A stretch of 64,000 nt of DNA, taken from Chitinophagaceae bacterium (GTDB lineage Bacteria; Bacteroidota; Bacteroidia; Chitinophagales; Chitinophagaceae). The notes beneath the pieces were generated by a model. It made no database searches. It was not told where the DNA came from and saw only the letters and a list, made by a program, of their open reading frames with translations. Of the stretch, positions 16,109 through 25,004 are shown piece by piece. The stretch lies in contig CANFKE010000022.1 in NCBI GenBank assembly GCA_947447465.1, forward strand, positions 1-64,000. The letters run 5' to 3'. Position 1 is the first letter of the stretch, and every line of letters starts with the position of its first letter. A program made the position numbers and the translations under genes.

Positions 16109-16987
16109 TTACTTTATGAATTGTGATCTTGGTCGTCTGAAACAAGCATCGAGCTCAATAAAAAAAGTATTTTTTAGTTTCTCGTTATAAGAGCCAGATG
16201 GCAGTGTTACCTTACCAGCACCCAAAGGAATTGCATAGGTAGGGATGATCGTAAACATCCATTTCCCCGCATAAAGAACCGTTTTAGCAGAAAATTCAAG
16301 ATCTACGGGCTTTATTTTACCCGGAGTTTCTATAGCATTGGAGATTACAATGTTGTCGTTTTTCAGTGTTCTATTGATAAAGTACTGATCGTAAAAATGA
16401 AGTGTGCCCAGAAAAAAGCTGAAAGCAGGGTAAATGTTGAGTTTTTTGTCGGCCAATTGAAAACGATGATCCAAAGTAGCTTTGATCACAATATCCTGAT
16501 TGATACCATTATTAATGTCAAAAGCCAGAGTAGGTTCAATAAGGTCATTTCGGAATTGGCAGTAAACGCCTGCATTTTCAGTAATGGCCGATCTTACTGC
16601 CGGGCTATTCTTATAATAAATATATTTCTGCGCATGCACGCCGGCCAATACATTGGTACCAAAAGAGTGATCGTATCCTGCGCTGAGTGTTGAGAGATCA
16701 AAATGGCCGGTCTTTTTTGTGAAGGCATAAGATTCTGCTGCATCAAAATAAAATCCTCTTCTATTGTAGTAACTAATGTAGGCGGTAAGATATGGGACCT
16801 TGCTGCCATCTTTACGTCCCAGATAGACATTGTTAGTGACGGAATTTACTCCCAGGTCGAGATGGGTAACATCATCCATAGGGTCTTCGTTTTCAAAGTC
16901 CTTATCCAGATCATACAGTCCGCTTTGCGCATAGCCGGTAAATGCGGTAAGTATAATGACCAGAAAACTGATCCCCCATTTTTTCAT
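16109..16987 (-). CDS. Outer-membrane beta-barrel-like protein of unknown function
   Basis: The 292-residue protein has a clear signal peptide (MKKWGISFLVIILTAFTGYAQ, cleaved after Ala). The mature part consists of alternating amphipathic strands (VTNNVYLGRKDGSKVPYLTAYISYYNRRGFYFDAAESY..., LIEPTLAFDINNG, KTVLYAGKWMFTIIPTYAIPLG) and ends in a typical strand (NTFFIELDACFRRP). This pattern suggests an outer-membrane barrel. No family is recognised. A -7 box lies at 17011-17018 and the gene stands alone. Confidence 0.75.
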   Translation of the reverse strand: MKKWGISFLVIILTAFTGYAQSGLYDLDKDFENEDPMDDVTHLDLGVNSVTNNVYLGRKDGSKVPYLTAYISYYNRRGFYFDAAESYAFTKKTGHFDLSTLSAGYDHSFGTNVLAGVHAQKYIYYKNSPAVRSAITENAGVYCQFRNDLIEPTLAFDINNGINQDIVIKATLDHRFQLADKKLNIYPAFSFFLGTLHFYDQYFINRTLKNDNIVISNAIETPGKIKPVDLEFSAKTVLYAGKWMFTIIPTYAIPLGAGKVTLPSGSYNEKLKNTFFIELDACFRRPRSQFIK

Positions 16988-17010
16988 TATTAAAGTCTGT
17001 TTTACTCAAA

Positions 17011-17018
17011 CAAATATA
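17011..17018 (-). promoter_or_regulatory. -7 box (TATATTTG) for outer-membrane protein gene
   Basis: Exact TAnnTTTG on the minus strand, 23 bases upstream of the ATG. Confidence 0.38.
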
Positions 17019-17155
17019 ACCAAGTGCAGCACATGTTGGTAACACTTTTTAAATTATCCTGCATCTGACATAGGTCGATCAGCAGTAATATAGAATGACC
17101 GATCTGCATTTGATCATTGAAAGGAAATCTTCAGTGTTTACAAGTATGGAACGAA

Positions 17156-17187
17156 AAAGCACCGCATCTTGGTAGATGCGGTGCTTT
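17156..17187 (-). terminator. Terminator after pdxA
   Basis: AAAGCACCGCATCT pairs with AGATGCGGTGCTTT around a four-base loop. On the minus strand the stem is followed by a T-run, so it ends the pdxA transcript. Confidence 0.88.
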
Positions 17188-17208
17188 ATAGTAAAATATT
17201 AACTGTAA

Positions 17209-18282
17209 TTATGATTCAGTAGAACGTTCTTTTTCTATGCGTCCACGCTTCATTGGATTGGCAGTATTTGTAGCATATTCTTCTCTCTGACGAAGCAGAT
17301 CAAGACATTGGAATACGGCTTCACGGAAAGATTCGGGTTCTGCTATGTTCTTACCTGCTATGTCGAATGCGGTGCCATGATCGGGTGAAGTACGGATAAC
17401 CGGTAGTCCGGCTGTATAGTTAACGCCACCACCTTCGGCCAATGTTTTGAATGCTACCAAGCCTTGATCGTGGTACATGGCCAAAACTGCATCAAACTCT
17501 GTATAGCTGCCACGAGCAAAGAACGCATCTGCACTGTAAGGACCAAACGTGAGATTACCTGCCTGTCGTAGTTGGTCGATCACCGGTTTGATAATTGTCT
17601 GTTCTTCGGTGCCTATTTGTCCGTCATCGCCGGCATGAGGATTGAGTCCCAGAACAGCGATCTTTGGCTTGTCTATACCAAAATCCTTTATGAGCGTATC
17701 TTTCATGATAGCCAGTTTGGATAACAAAAGTTCTTTGGTAATAGTAGAGGCGATCTTGGATACCGGGATATGCTCTGTTACCAAACCTACACGCAATTTG
17801 TCGTTATACAACAGCATCAGCACATCCTTCGCGCCGAATTTTTCTTTGAAAAAAGGAGTGTGGCCTGTGAAGGGAAAGTCTGGTACATTGGTATTGCTCT
17901 TATGGATGGGAGCAGTTACCAGCGCATCGAGCTGACCATCTTTCAGGCATTGTGTTGCCACCATTAGTGAGCGAACGGCATATTTGCCACCAGCTTCTGT
18001 AAGTACGCCCGGCTGCAATGGTACTTCATCTTCCCAGCAGTTGAAGATATTGATCTGCTTATAGTTGAGCACGGCCATATCTTTAGTACTGGTAAAGTTG
18101 AAGGTATATTCAGGTGACAGACGTCGATAGAAATTGATCACCTTATTAGACGCAAAAATAACCGGAGTACACAATTCCATTATCCTGTTATCGGAGAATG
18201 TTTTGATAATGAGCTCCAGACCAATCCCATTGAGATCGCCTGTAGTAATACCTATAACCGGTTTGTCTGTATTTACTTGCAT
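17209..18282 (-). CDS. pdxA: 4-hydroxythreonine-4-phosphate dehydrogenase
   Basis: The 357-residue PdxA oxidises 4-phosphohydroxy-L-threonine with NAD+ in the DXP-dependent pathway to pyridoxal phosphate. Visible family motifs include IGITTGDLNGIGLELI at the N-terminus, the substrate loop TAPIHKSN and FTGHTPFF with the first metal His. The other metal ligands sit in GLNPHAGDDGQIG and TSPDHGTAFDIAG; AMYHDQGL is also present. The length is slightly above the usual 330 because of a charged C-terminal tail (MKRGRIEKERSTES). PdxA works as a cytosolic homodimer. It lies 59 bases after the aminopeptidase gene on the same strand, so the two may share a transcript, and a strong terminator follows. Confidence 0.95.
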   Translation of the reverse strand: MQVNTDKPVIGITTGDLNGIGLELIIKTFSDNRIMELCTPVIFASNKVINFYRRLSPEYTFNFTSTKDMAVLNYKQINIFNCWEDEVPLQPGVLTEAGGKYAVRSLMVATQCLKDGQLDALVTAPIHKSNTNVPDFPFTGHTPFFKEKFGAKDVLMLLYNDKLRVGLVTEHIPVSKIASTITKELLLSKLAIMKDTLIKDFGIDKPKIAVLGLNPHAGDDGQIGTEEQTIIKPVIDQLRQAGNLTFGPYSADAFFARGSYTEFDAVLAMYHDQGLVAFKTLAEGGGVNYTAGLPVIRTSPDHGTAFDIAGKNIAEPESFREAVFQCLDLLRQREEYATNTANPMKRGRIEKERSTES

Positions 18283-18341
18283 GTGGTAGTTGATTAAATA
18301 TTTCGTTTTGTATCACCAGTTATAACTTGTGATGCCATAAT

Positions 18342-19775
18342 TTATGATTTGCCCATGTGCGAAACGAAGTCGAGCAACATACGCATTCCATAGGCTGTGC
18401 CACCGACGGTGTAGTAGCCTTTCTTTGATACATTGAAAGAAACACCGGCAATATCGAAGTGCATCCACGGATAATCGGTAAAGTGTTCGAGGAACTTGCC
18501 TGCAGTAATAGCACCGCCTGTTGCACCACCGACATTCTTAATGTCGGCAATGTCAGATTTTATCTGGTCGCCGTATTCATCCCACAACGGATATTCTACC
18601 AGACGCTCGTACTGGCGGAAACCACTATCGCGGAAAGCCTGCTTGACCTCTTCACCTGCAGTACCCATGCAAACGATACCGTGCTCACCAACTGCCGCAG
18701 ATGCTGCTCCGGTAAGCGTAGCGAAATCTACTACCAGTTGAGGATTGTAACGCTTAGCATAATGCAGCGCATCGCCCAAAAGCATACGTCCTTCAGCATC
18801 TGTATTCAAAACTTCTACTGTTGCTCCACTCATCATTTTGATCACATCGCCGGGTACATATGCATTTTCACCGGGCCGGTTGTCTGTAGCCGGAACCAGA
18901 GCCACAACATGAATAGGTAATTGCATCTGTGCAATAGCGTACATAGCACCTGTAACCAATGCGGCTCCGCTCATATCGCTCTTCATGCGGTCCATAGAGT
19001 TGGCAGTGGGTTTTAGTGAAACGCCACCTGTGTCGTACACCACACCCTTACCTACCAGCACCAAAGGTTTTTTATTGATGGCTTTTTTAGGCACATACTC
19101 CATTATTGTAAATGTAGGAGGATCGATACTTCCACGGTTCACGCTGAGCAGGCCACCCATACCTTCCTTCTCGATACGAGCTTTGTTGAAAACGGTAACT
19201 TTAAAACCACCTTCCTTACCGATAGCAGAGATCTCTTTAGAAAGTTGTTCTGCTGTAAGATAACTGAGCGGCTCGTTTACTAGTGTACGAGCCTTATAAA
19301 TGGCTTTAACAATGATGCCTAGTTGAGTCACTTCTTTAACTGTGGCAGACTCTTTGGTGAAAGAGATGCGTGCAAGCGTATTAGTAAGCTTCTTTGCTTC
19401 TGTGCGATATTTGAGGAACTGATAGTTGGCCAATGCAATACCTTCGGCCATAAGCACTGCGGCATCGGCGCGTGCAGATAAGTTAGTAATGGTCAGTTCG
19501 ATGATCTTGTGTTTGTTGGCCACAGCCTGTACCTCAACGCCGGCTTTGCGAATAGCTTCGCTGGTTTGCGCATCAGTTTTCTTTTCTTTCAACAGACTGA
19601 TAAACAGAAAATTGCTGTATCTGTTGATAGCAACAAAGGATTGCTCGGCAGCAAATGCAGCATTTACGTAGGCTATCTCTTCGGGAGTCAAAGCAGCGGC
19701 TTCCAGTTTGTCTGAGCCGCTTACGATATATAATCTGTGATTAGCAGATGGTTTTTGCGATATTTTGAATTCCAT
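18342..19775 (-). CDS. pepA: Leucyl aminopeptidase, M17 family
   Basis: The 477-residue cytosolic M17 aminopeptidase removes N-terminal residues from peptides using two metal ions in a hexamer. The catalytic domain is complete: VLVGKGVVYDTGGVSLKPTANSMDRMKSDMSGAA holds the metal Lys and Asp residues and the second Asp. NTDAEGRMLLGDAL is the family signature with metal Asp and Glu and the bicarbonate-binding Arg. WMHFDIAG...GGTAYGMRMLL is the end of the fold. The N-terminal macro-like domain is shorter and less conserved, as is usual. The ATG at 19775 follows a TAACTTTA box by five bases, so a leaderless mRNA is predicted. Confidence 0.94.
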   Translation of the reverse strand: MEFKISQKPSANHRLYIVSGSDKLEAAALTPEEIAYVNAAFAAEQSFVAINRYSNFLFISLLKEKKTDAQTSEAIRKAGVEVQAVANKHKIIELTITNLSARADAAVLMAEGIALANYQFLKYRTEAKKLTNTLARISFTKESATVKEVTQLGIIVKAIYKARTLVNEPLSYLTAEQLSKEISAIGKEGGFKVTVFNKARIEKEGMGGLLSVNRGSIDPPTFTIMEYVPKKAINKKPLVLVGKGVVYDTGGVSLKPTANSMDRMKSDMSGAALVTGAMYAIAQMQLPIHVVALVPATDNRPGENAYVPGDVIKMMSGATVEVLNTDAEGRMLLGDALHYAKRYNPQLVVDFATLTGAASAAVGEHGIVCMGTAGEEVKQAFRDSGFRQYERLVEYPLWDEYGDQIKSDIADIKNVGGATGGAITAGKFLEHFTDYPWMHFDIAGVSFNVSKKGYYTVGGTAYGMRMLLDFVSHMGKS

Positions 19776-19780
19776 GGGCG

Positions 19781-19788
19781 TAAAGTTA
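19781..19788 (-). promoter_or_regulatory. -7 box (TAACTTTA), probably leaderless
   Basis: One mismatch to TAnnTTTG, ending five bases before the pepA ATG on the minus strand. The same spacing recurs at other genes in the window. Confidence 0.38.
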
Positions 19789-19900
19789 TGGTTTGTGGGG
19801 AAATAAAGATAGGTGTATAATGAAATATCGATAAGCTCGATTTTAGGCGTTAGTCGTATATTCGTTCTGCTTAAAGTAATAGTGAGATCTAAAAATACGT

Positions 19901-20512
19901 ATGGGTTATTTTATAAGAGTATTAGGTAAACAAAATTTAGACATTCATATTGATAAATTTATCAATGCATTGGCGTTGAAGAACTTGAAAGCCGGATTTT
20001 CGATATCGGCCGATGACGAAGCTGATAATTGGACTGAAATGCAAGTTGCCGATAAGAACGGTAATACCATTTTTCAAATAGAACGTAATCCGGTTGCGGA
20101 TGGTAGTCTGGGCAAGGAAGAACTGGAAGAATTTAAGGAGTTCATACAGGACTATAAGCCTTCTTCGGCAGTGCAATGGCTGACAGATTATTTTGAAAAA
20201 GTAAAGGTTATCTATGCTTTTCAGTTGTTAAACCCTATATATGGCGACAATAACTTTGATATACTGGATATAGTTAAAGAAACGATCTGGGAACAAACAG
20301 GCGGCATACTGCAGGCTGACCATGAAGGGTTTACCAACGAAGCCGGCATGCACATATTATGGCAATTTGAAGAGGATGTTACAGGGGAGTGGAACTGCGC
20401 AGTGATAAATGGCGCAGGGGAATGGGAGGCCTTTAGAATGGAACTTGGTGACAGCCAGCAAAGCGAAGCGTTCCAGAAGGGAGAAATACCTATGGCCGCT
20501 GTGCGGATTTAG
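19901..20512 (+). CDS. Protein of unknown function (203 aa)
   Basis: I do not recognise the family. This is an acidic, soluble protein without signal peptide or membrane helix. The first half alternates strand and helix (MGYFIRVLGKQNLDIHIDKFINAL, SISADDEADNWTEMQV, NTIFQIERNP). A central helical section follows (GKEELEEFKEFIQDYKPSSAVQWLTDYFEKVKVIYAFQLL). The second half is rich in Trp and Glu (ETIWEQTGGILQADHEGFTNEAGMHILWQFEEDVTGEWNCAVINGAGEWEAF). Its acidity and lone status next to another acidic unknown gene recall immunity-type proteins, but no toxin is nearby, so that is only a thought. It converges with the 144-residue gene. Confidence 0.72.
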   Translation: MGYFIRVLGKQNLDIHIDKFINALALKNLKAGFSISADDEADNWTEMQVADKNGNTIFQIERNPVADGSLGKEELEEFKEFIQDYKPSSAVQWLTDYFEKVKVIYAFQLLNPIYGDNNFDILDIVKETIWEQTGGILQADHEGFTNEAGMHILWQFEEDVTGEWNCAVINGAGEWEAFRMELGDSQQSEAFQKGEIPMAAVRI

Positions 20513-20575
20513 GAAGTTGGGATATTTTTGATTTTGAACTTAAGTTTGTGTTTGTTCGGTTGAAGGTGCGATCAT

Positions 20576-21010
20576 TTATTCAGGCCAGTTAATTGTTCCT
20601 TCTTTATTTGCGGTTACACCAAATTCCAGATCAGCCACTTCTTCATATTCTACATTTAGGGTCATAGCATTGGTCTCATTGTAGTAAACGTCGAAGAATT
20701 CATAGCTATCAATATTCCAGGGGGTAATATCTTTGAGGGTGTTCTCTGTCAGGGTTTGTATTGGCTGACCAATAAGTGGTTGTTTATTGTAAGTAATAGA
20801 GTTGTTGCCGCAACGGATATAGCCAAGCCGTCTGTTCTGATCTTTATAAAATGAAAGTCTCAATTTGAGGGAATTGAATTGGTAGATGAGTTCATTGTCA
20901 TCATCTTCATTGGTAAAGGTACGGTCAGGGTCGCCGATAAGGGCCATAACTTCCGCTTCTGTTGCGCCAAATATGAGGTCGTCCAATCCAATGCCAGGCT
21001 TTAATTCCAT
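20576..21010 (-). CDS. Protein of unknown function (144 aa)
   Basis: No family is recognised with confidence. It is a small acidic soluble protein. The N-terminus (ELKPGIGLDDLIFGATEAEVMALIGDPDRTF) has the GxGLDDLxFGxTEAEVxxLxGxPD pattern also seen in SmpA/OmlA-like lipoprotein folds and in many short cytosolic proteins, but there is no signal sequence here. Strands LIYQFNSLKLRLSFYKDQ and a terminal LEFGVTANKEGTINWPE follow. It sits between the 203-residue unknown gene and the divergently transcribed helicase gene. Confidence 0.72.
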   Translation of the reverse strand: MELKPGIGLDDLIFGATEAEVMALIGDPDRTFTNEDDDNELIYQFNSLKLRLSFYKDQNRRLGYIRCGNNSITYNKQPLIGQPIQTLTENTLKDITPWNIDSYEFFDVYYNETNAMTLNVEYEEVADLEFGVTANKEGTINWPE

Positions 21011-21184
21011 GCGGCAAAAATAAGGTATTTTGTATGCTCTGATTAATCTGTGGTAGAACCTCTGGTAAAAATGGTTGTTGTGTTCAATGATTTGTTTAGT
21101 ATAACATAAGTAGGATGGGCTAAACTATTTATCATATCTGTTCATCGTTAGTATAATTTGCCCTTATTCTTTTAACTTCAATCT

Positions 21185-23611
21185 GTGGATCTAACAAAAC
21201 ATCCCATAGCGGAACAGTGGTTCAAACAGAGCGGGTGGGAGCCTTATGACTTTCAGGTCAATACGTGGGATGTGATAGCCAAAGGGTACTCGGGATTGCT
21301 GAATGCCCCAACCGGGTTTGGCAAGACCTATGCTATATGGTTTGGGGTATTGCAGGAATATTATAAAAAGCAAAAGCCGGGCATACATTGCCTGTGGATA
21401 ACGCCACTTAGGGCACTGAGTAAGGAGATACACATGGCTACTGAACGTGTGAGTGACGGTTTGGGACTAAGCTATACAATAGGTTTACGTAGCGGGGATA
21501 CCAGCCTTAAAGAAAGAACGCAACAGAAAAAGAAGATGCCCCATGCATTGATCACCACTCCAGAAAGTGTTCATTTGTTGTTGGCTGCCAAGGGTTATAA
21601 TGACACGTTCAAAAATTTACAGTTTGTAATCATCGATGAATGGCATGAGTTGGTCGGCACCAAGAGAGGTGTACAGATAGAGTTGGCGCTCAGCAGACTA
21701 AAGGCCATTAATCCGGAATTGAAAATATGGGGGATCTCTGCGACCATTGGTAATCTTGAGGAGGCAGAAGAAGTATTGCTTGGCGGTTATAGTGGCCAGC
21801 GGACCATGATACGCACTCATCTTAAAAAGACAATTGAGATAGAGACCATTATTCCTGAAGTAATAGAAAAATATCCGTGGGGAGGTCATCTGGGAATAAA
21901 GCTGATGGAAGAGGTGTTGCCAATCATACATAAAAATAAGTCAACACTTCTTTTCACAAATACCCGCTCTCAATGTGAGATTTGGTATCAGAGATTATTA
22001 GAAAGAGAGCCTGATCTTGCCGGTGCCATGGCATTGCATCATAGTGCACTAAGTGATGAGACAAGACTGTGGGTAGAAAATGCGCTTCATGAGGGCATAC
22101 TAAAGGCGGTGGTGTGCACCAGCAGTCTTGATCTCGGGGTGGATTTCAGACCGGTAGATACTGTCATACAAATCGGATCACCTAAAGGTGTGGCCAGATT
22201 CATGCAAAGAGCCGGCCGTAGCGGGCATCAACCCGGTGCTGTCAGTAAGATCTATTTTTTACCTACACATTCATTGGAGATCATTGAAGGTAGTGCGCTG
22301 AGGCATGCGGTAATGCATAGTGAGATAGAACAACGTGTACCATATATCAGATCATTTGATGTACTCATACAATATATGGTAACACTTGCTGTATCTGATG
22401 GCTTCAGGGCTCATGAGCTATATGATGAGATCATCAGGACGCATTGCTTTAACTCTGTGAGTAGGGAAGAGTTTAACTGGTGTCTGTCATTTATAACCGA
22501 CGGGGGCAATATGTTGGAGGCTTATGATGAATTTCATAAGGTGGTGGTAGAAAACGGAATGTATATGGTGATCAGTAAACGGGTTGCTATGAGGCACAGA
22601 TTAGGTATAGGTACCATTGTGAGTGATGCTATGATACAGGTGAAATATGTAGGTGGAGGCAGGATAGGTAGTATCGAAGAGTGGTTCATATCCAGACTTA
22701 ATCCGGGCGATTCATTTTGGTTTACCGGTAAAAATCTGGAATTGATACGGATAAAAGATATGACCGCATATGTGAAGCGTAGTGCGGGAAATAAGGGAGC
22801 ATTTCCTAGTTGGCAAGGAGGCAGGATGCCATTGTCTTCTCAATTATCAGCGACAATAAGAATGAAGTTGAATGAGTATGGTGAGAAGAAGAAAACAGAT
22901 GTGGAGATAAATAGTCTCAGCCGATTATTTGAAGAACAAAAAATGCGAAGCCATCTACCTCATAATGATGAACTTTTGATGGAGAAGATAAGGACCAAAG
23001 ATGGATATCATGTATTCTTTTATCCGTTTGAAGGGAGAAATGTTCATGAAGGAATGGCATCATTGTTTGCCTACCGCATATCGCAGATAAAACCAATGAC
23101 GTTCTCTATAGCTATGAATGATTATGGTTTTGAGTTGCTGAGTGATCAGGAAATACCAATAGAGGAAGCTCTAGGTAATGCACTATTTGATAGTAGCGAT
23201 CTGTCGGCTGATATTTACGCGAGTGTAAATATATCTGAGATGGCAAGGCGGAAGTTCAGGGATATAGCAACAATTGCCGGACTGGTATTTAATGGCTATC
23301 CCGGAAAGGTTGTAAAGACCAGACATGTACAGGCCAACTCTCAATTATTCTTTGGTGTATTCACCGATCTTGATCAGAACAATTTATTGTTGCAACAAGC
23401 ATATGATGAAGTAATGACCTTTCAGATGGAGCAAGCGCGAATGATGAAAGCATTGCAGCGTATGGAGCAGCAGGACATAGTAATTAAGGAACTAGAGCAA
23501 TTTAGTCCATTCTGTTTCCCGATACTTACTGAACGATTCAGGGAGAAGTTCACAAACGAGAAGTTTGAAGATAGAGTAAAGAAGATGCTGGCGCAATTGG
23601 ATAGGGCTTAA
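21185..23611 (+). CDS. Ligase-associated DNA-damage-response DEXH-box helicase (Lhr-like)
   Basis: The 808-residue superfamily 2 helicase is of the kind normally found with an ATP-dependent DNA ligase, an MBL-fold exonuclease and PdeM. The Q-like motif is in WEPYDFQVNTW. Walker A is LNAPTGFGKT (about residue 40), motif II is IIDEWHEL, motif III is SAT in WGISATIGN and motif VI is MQRAGRSGHQPG. An Lhr-type winged-helix and beta-barrel C-terminal region completes it. It is expected to act on damaged DNA in the cytosol. The start is GTG; a TAACTTCA box ends four bases before it. PdeM follows 161 bases downstream, but the ligase and exonuclease are not in the window. Confidence 0.93.
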   Translation: MDLTKHPIAEQWFKQSGWEPYDFQVNTWDVIAKGYSGLLNAPTGFGKTYAIWFGVLQEYYKKQKPGIHCLWITPLRALSKEIHMATERVSDGLGLSYTIGLRSGDTSLKERTQQKKKMPHALITTPESVHLLLAAKGYNDTFKNLQFVIIDEWHELVGTKRGVQIELALSRLKAINPELKIWGISATIGNLEEAEEVLLGGYSGQRTMIRTHLKKTIEIETIIPEVIEKYPWGGHLGIKLMEEVLPIIHKNKSTLLFTNTRSQCEIWYQRLLEREPDLAGAMALHHSALSDETRLWVENALHEGILKAVVCTSSLDLGVDFRPVDTVIQIGSPKGVARFMQRAGRSGHQPGAVSKIYFLPTHSLEIIEGSALRHAVMHSEIEQRVPYIRSFDVLIQYMVTLAVSDGFRAHELYDEIIRTHCFNSVSREEFNWCLSFITDGGNMLEAYDEFHKVVVENGMYMVISKRVAMRHRLGIGTIVSDAMIQVKYVGGGRIGSIEEWFISRLNPGDSFWFTGKNLELIRIKDMTAYVKRSAGNKGAFPSWQGGRMPLSSQLSATIRMKLNEYGEKKKTDVEINSLSRLFEEQKMRSHLPHNDELLMEKIRTKDGYHVFFYPFEGRNVHEGMASLFAYRISQIKPMTFSIAMNDYGFELLSDQEIPIEEALGNALFDSSDLSADIYASVNISEMARRKFRDIATIAGLVFNGYPGKVVKTRHVQANSQLFFGVFTDLDQNNLLLQQAYDEVMTFQMEQARMMKALQRMEQQDIVIKELEQFSPFCFPILTERFREKFTNEKFEDRVKKMLAQLDRA

Positions 23612-23654
23612 GTCGTATTTCGGTGTCACTTGACATTGGCGTATGTACTTTTTA

Positions 23655-23706
23655 TTCGCAAGCTGGACACTTGCATGTGGTAGGACTAAGCAAGACGATT
23701 CGTACA
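23655..23706. repeat. Diverged REP-like double hairpin, inverted copy
   Basis: Read on the minus strand this matches R1/R2 at 2867-3019. The plus-strand text TTCGCAAGC...CTTGC, then AGGACTAAGCAAGACGATTCG and ACAG, lines up along its length with the reverse complement of R1, with scattered substitutions that break the stems. It lies in the 161-base gap between the helicase and pdeM genes. It appears to be an old, decaying insertion of the same repeat family. Confidence 0.6.
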
Positions 23707-23772
23707 GCAACATTTTCTTTGCAGCCATTGAATATGTACTATTTTCTACCTACTTCTTAACTTTACTCATGT

Positions 23773-24408
23773 ATGACGATAGATATTAGTGGGGTAGCAT
23801 TTACATTATTGTATCAGAAGGCTTTATACAAGCCTGATGAAGAGTTGTTGATCATAGCAGATGTTCATCTGGGTAAGGCGAGTCACTTCAGAAAGAATGG
23901 AATATCATTGCCGTCATCTGCGCAGCAGGGAGACTATGATAATCTCAGGAACTTATTTGATCTTGTGCAGCCCAAGAAGGTGTATTTTTTAGGAGATCTA
24001 TTCCATAGCAGTCTCAATGATGATTGGAATAACTTCAGAGATCTGATGCAAGCCTACGGCCACATAGTATTTACTTTGGTGAGAGGGAATCATGATCTGA
24101 TTGATGACAGACTGTTCAACGAAGTCAATGTGGTGGTAGTTGATACCATAGAAGATGAGCGGTTCATCTATTCTCATGAGCCATTGGATAATATTGCAGT
24201 GGGGAAGTTGAATATTGTCGGGCATATTCACCCTGGTTATGTGCTTTCCGGACTGGGAAGGCAAAGTGTAAAACTACCTTGCTTTTACATGCGGGAACAA
24301 CTTATGATCTTGCCGGCTTTTGGTGTCCTTACAGGGCTATATAGTATGGAGCAAAGTAAATCAGCTACTATATATCTGGTGTTGAGTGATAGTGTGAGAA
24401 AGCTATAA
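23773..24408 (+). CDS. pdeM: Ligase-associated DNA-damage-response endonuclease PdeM
   Basis: The 211-residue calcineurin-like metallophosphoesterase of the PdeM type is a metal-dependent nuclease. Metal-site motifs appear in order: ADVHLGKASHFRK (D-x-H), FLGDLFHSSLNDDW (GDxxH-like), VRGNHD (GNHD), SHEPL and VGHIHPGY (GHxH). The length fits the family, and the SHFRKNGISLP segment is characteristic of the ligase-associated group. It is on the same strand as the helicase. The last six bases overlap the end of the convergent lipoprotein gene. Confidence 0.93.
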   Translation: MTIDISGVAFTLLYQKALYKPDEELLIIADVHLGKASHFRKNGISLPSSAQQGDYDNLRNLFDLVQPKKVYFLGDLFHSSLNDDWNNFRDLMQAYGHIVFTLVRGNHDLIDDRLFNEVNVVVVDTIEDERFIYSHEPLDNIAVGKLNIVGHIHPGYVLSGLGRQSVKLPCFYMREQLMILPAFGVLTGLYSMEQSKSATIYLVLSDSVRKL

Positions 24409-24855
24409 TTTGATGTCTATCTTTTGCTTTGTTTCATAAGTTACAGGCAATACCACAAACAGACCATATCTTCCTGCTCTGAGTACTCCGTCAACCTTCA
24501 GTGTTATTTCTTTCTTTGTCAATAGCTGCAATGCATTAGGAATTGCATGTAGCAGATCTACGTTGAAAACAACCGGCAATAGAAAGGTGTCTTTTGCAGG
24601 AATGAGTTGCTTCTCTCTGAGATAGGCCTGACCGACGTGAGAATTATTGATGTAAACAGCAACATCCGAGCTTTTGAGCATCAGACCAAATTTATTGGGG
24701 TTATAGAGTTTCATGTCCACCGTAATCAGTGTATTGGTGAGCCCCGACTGTTTAATGCCGAAGTGTTTTACGCCTGTATATATGAGATCTTTGGGCCTTT
24801 TGCATGCAGAGAACAACAGTATGGCCAACAGGGTAAAGGTGTATAGTTTTTTCAT
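24403..24855 (-). CDS. LEA type 2-like lipoprotein
   Basis: The 150-residue lipoprotein starts with a signal sequence ending in the lipobox LLFSAC, so Cys17 is likely acylated. Residues 30-150 resemble the LEA14/WHy beta-sandwich: VKHFGIKQSGLTNTLITVDMKLYNPNKFGLMLKSSDVAVYINNSHVGQ contains the typical xxVxLxLYNPNxxxxxxxxxxxxVYxN pattern. Members of this fold are periplasmic or outer-membrane-attached proteins linked to stress tolerance; a precise role is not known. Its stop overlaps the 3' end of pdeM by six bases in a tail-to-tail arrangement. Confidence 0.85.
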   Translation of the reverse strand: MKKLYTFTLLAILLFSACKRPKDLIYTGVKHFGIKQSGLTNTLITVDMKLYNPNKFGLMLKSSDVAVYINNSHVGQAYLREKQLIPAKDTFLLPVVFNVDLLHAIPNALQLLTKKEITLKVDGVLRAGRYGLFVVLPVTYETKQKIDIKL

Positions 24856-25004
24856 TTTGAGTAGCAGTTTTTACTGTAAATGTATTGATTATTTTAGTGA
24901 TGTTTTCTTTTGTCAAAGAGGATCTGCCAGAGGCCACAATTGCCATGGTTCGAGGGCCTCACCATGACAATTGTTGGATGCCTGCACAGATACAAGATTT
25001 TATT

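Noticed and set aside
19901-21010. Toxin-immunity pair
   Set aside because: Neither protein has a toxin domain or export signal, and the genes are convergent; acidity alone is not enough.
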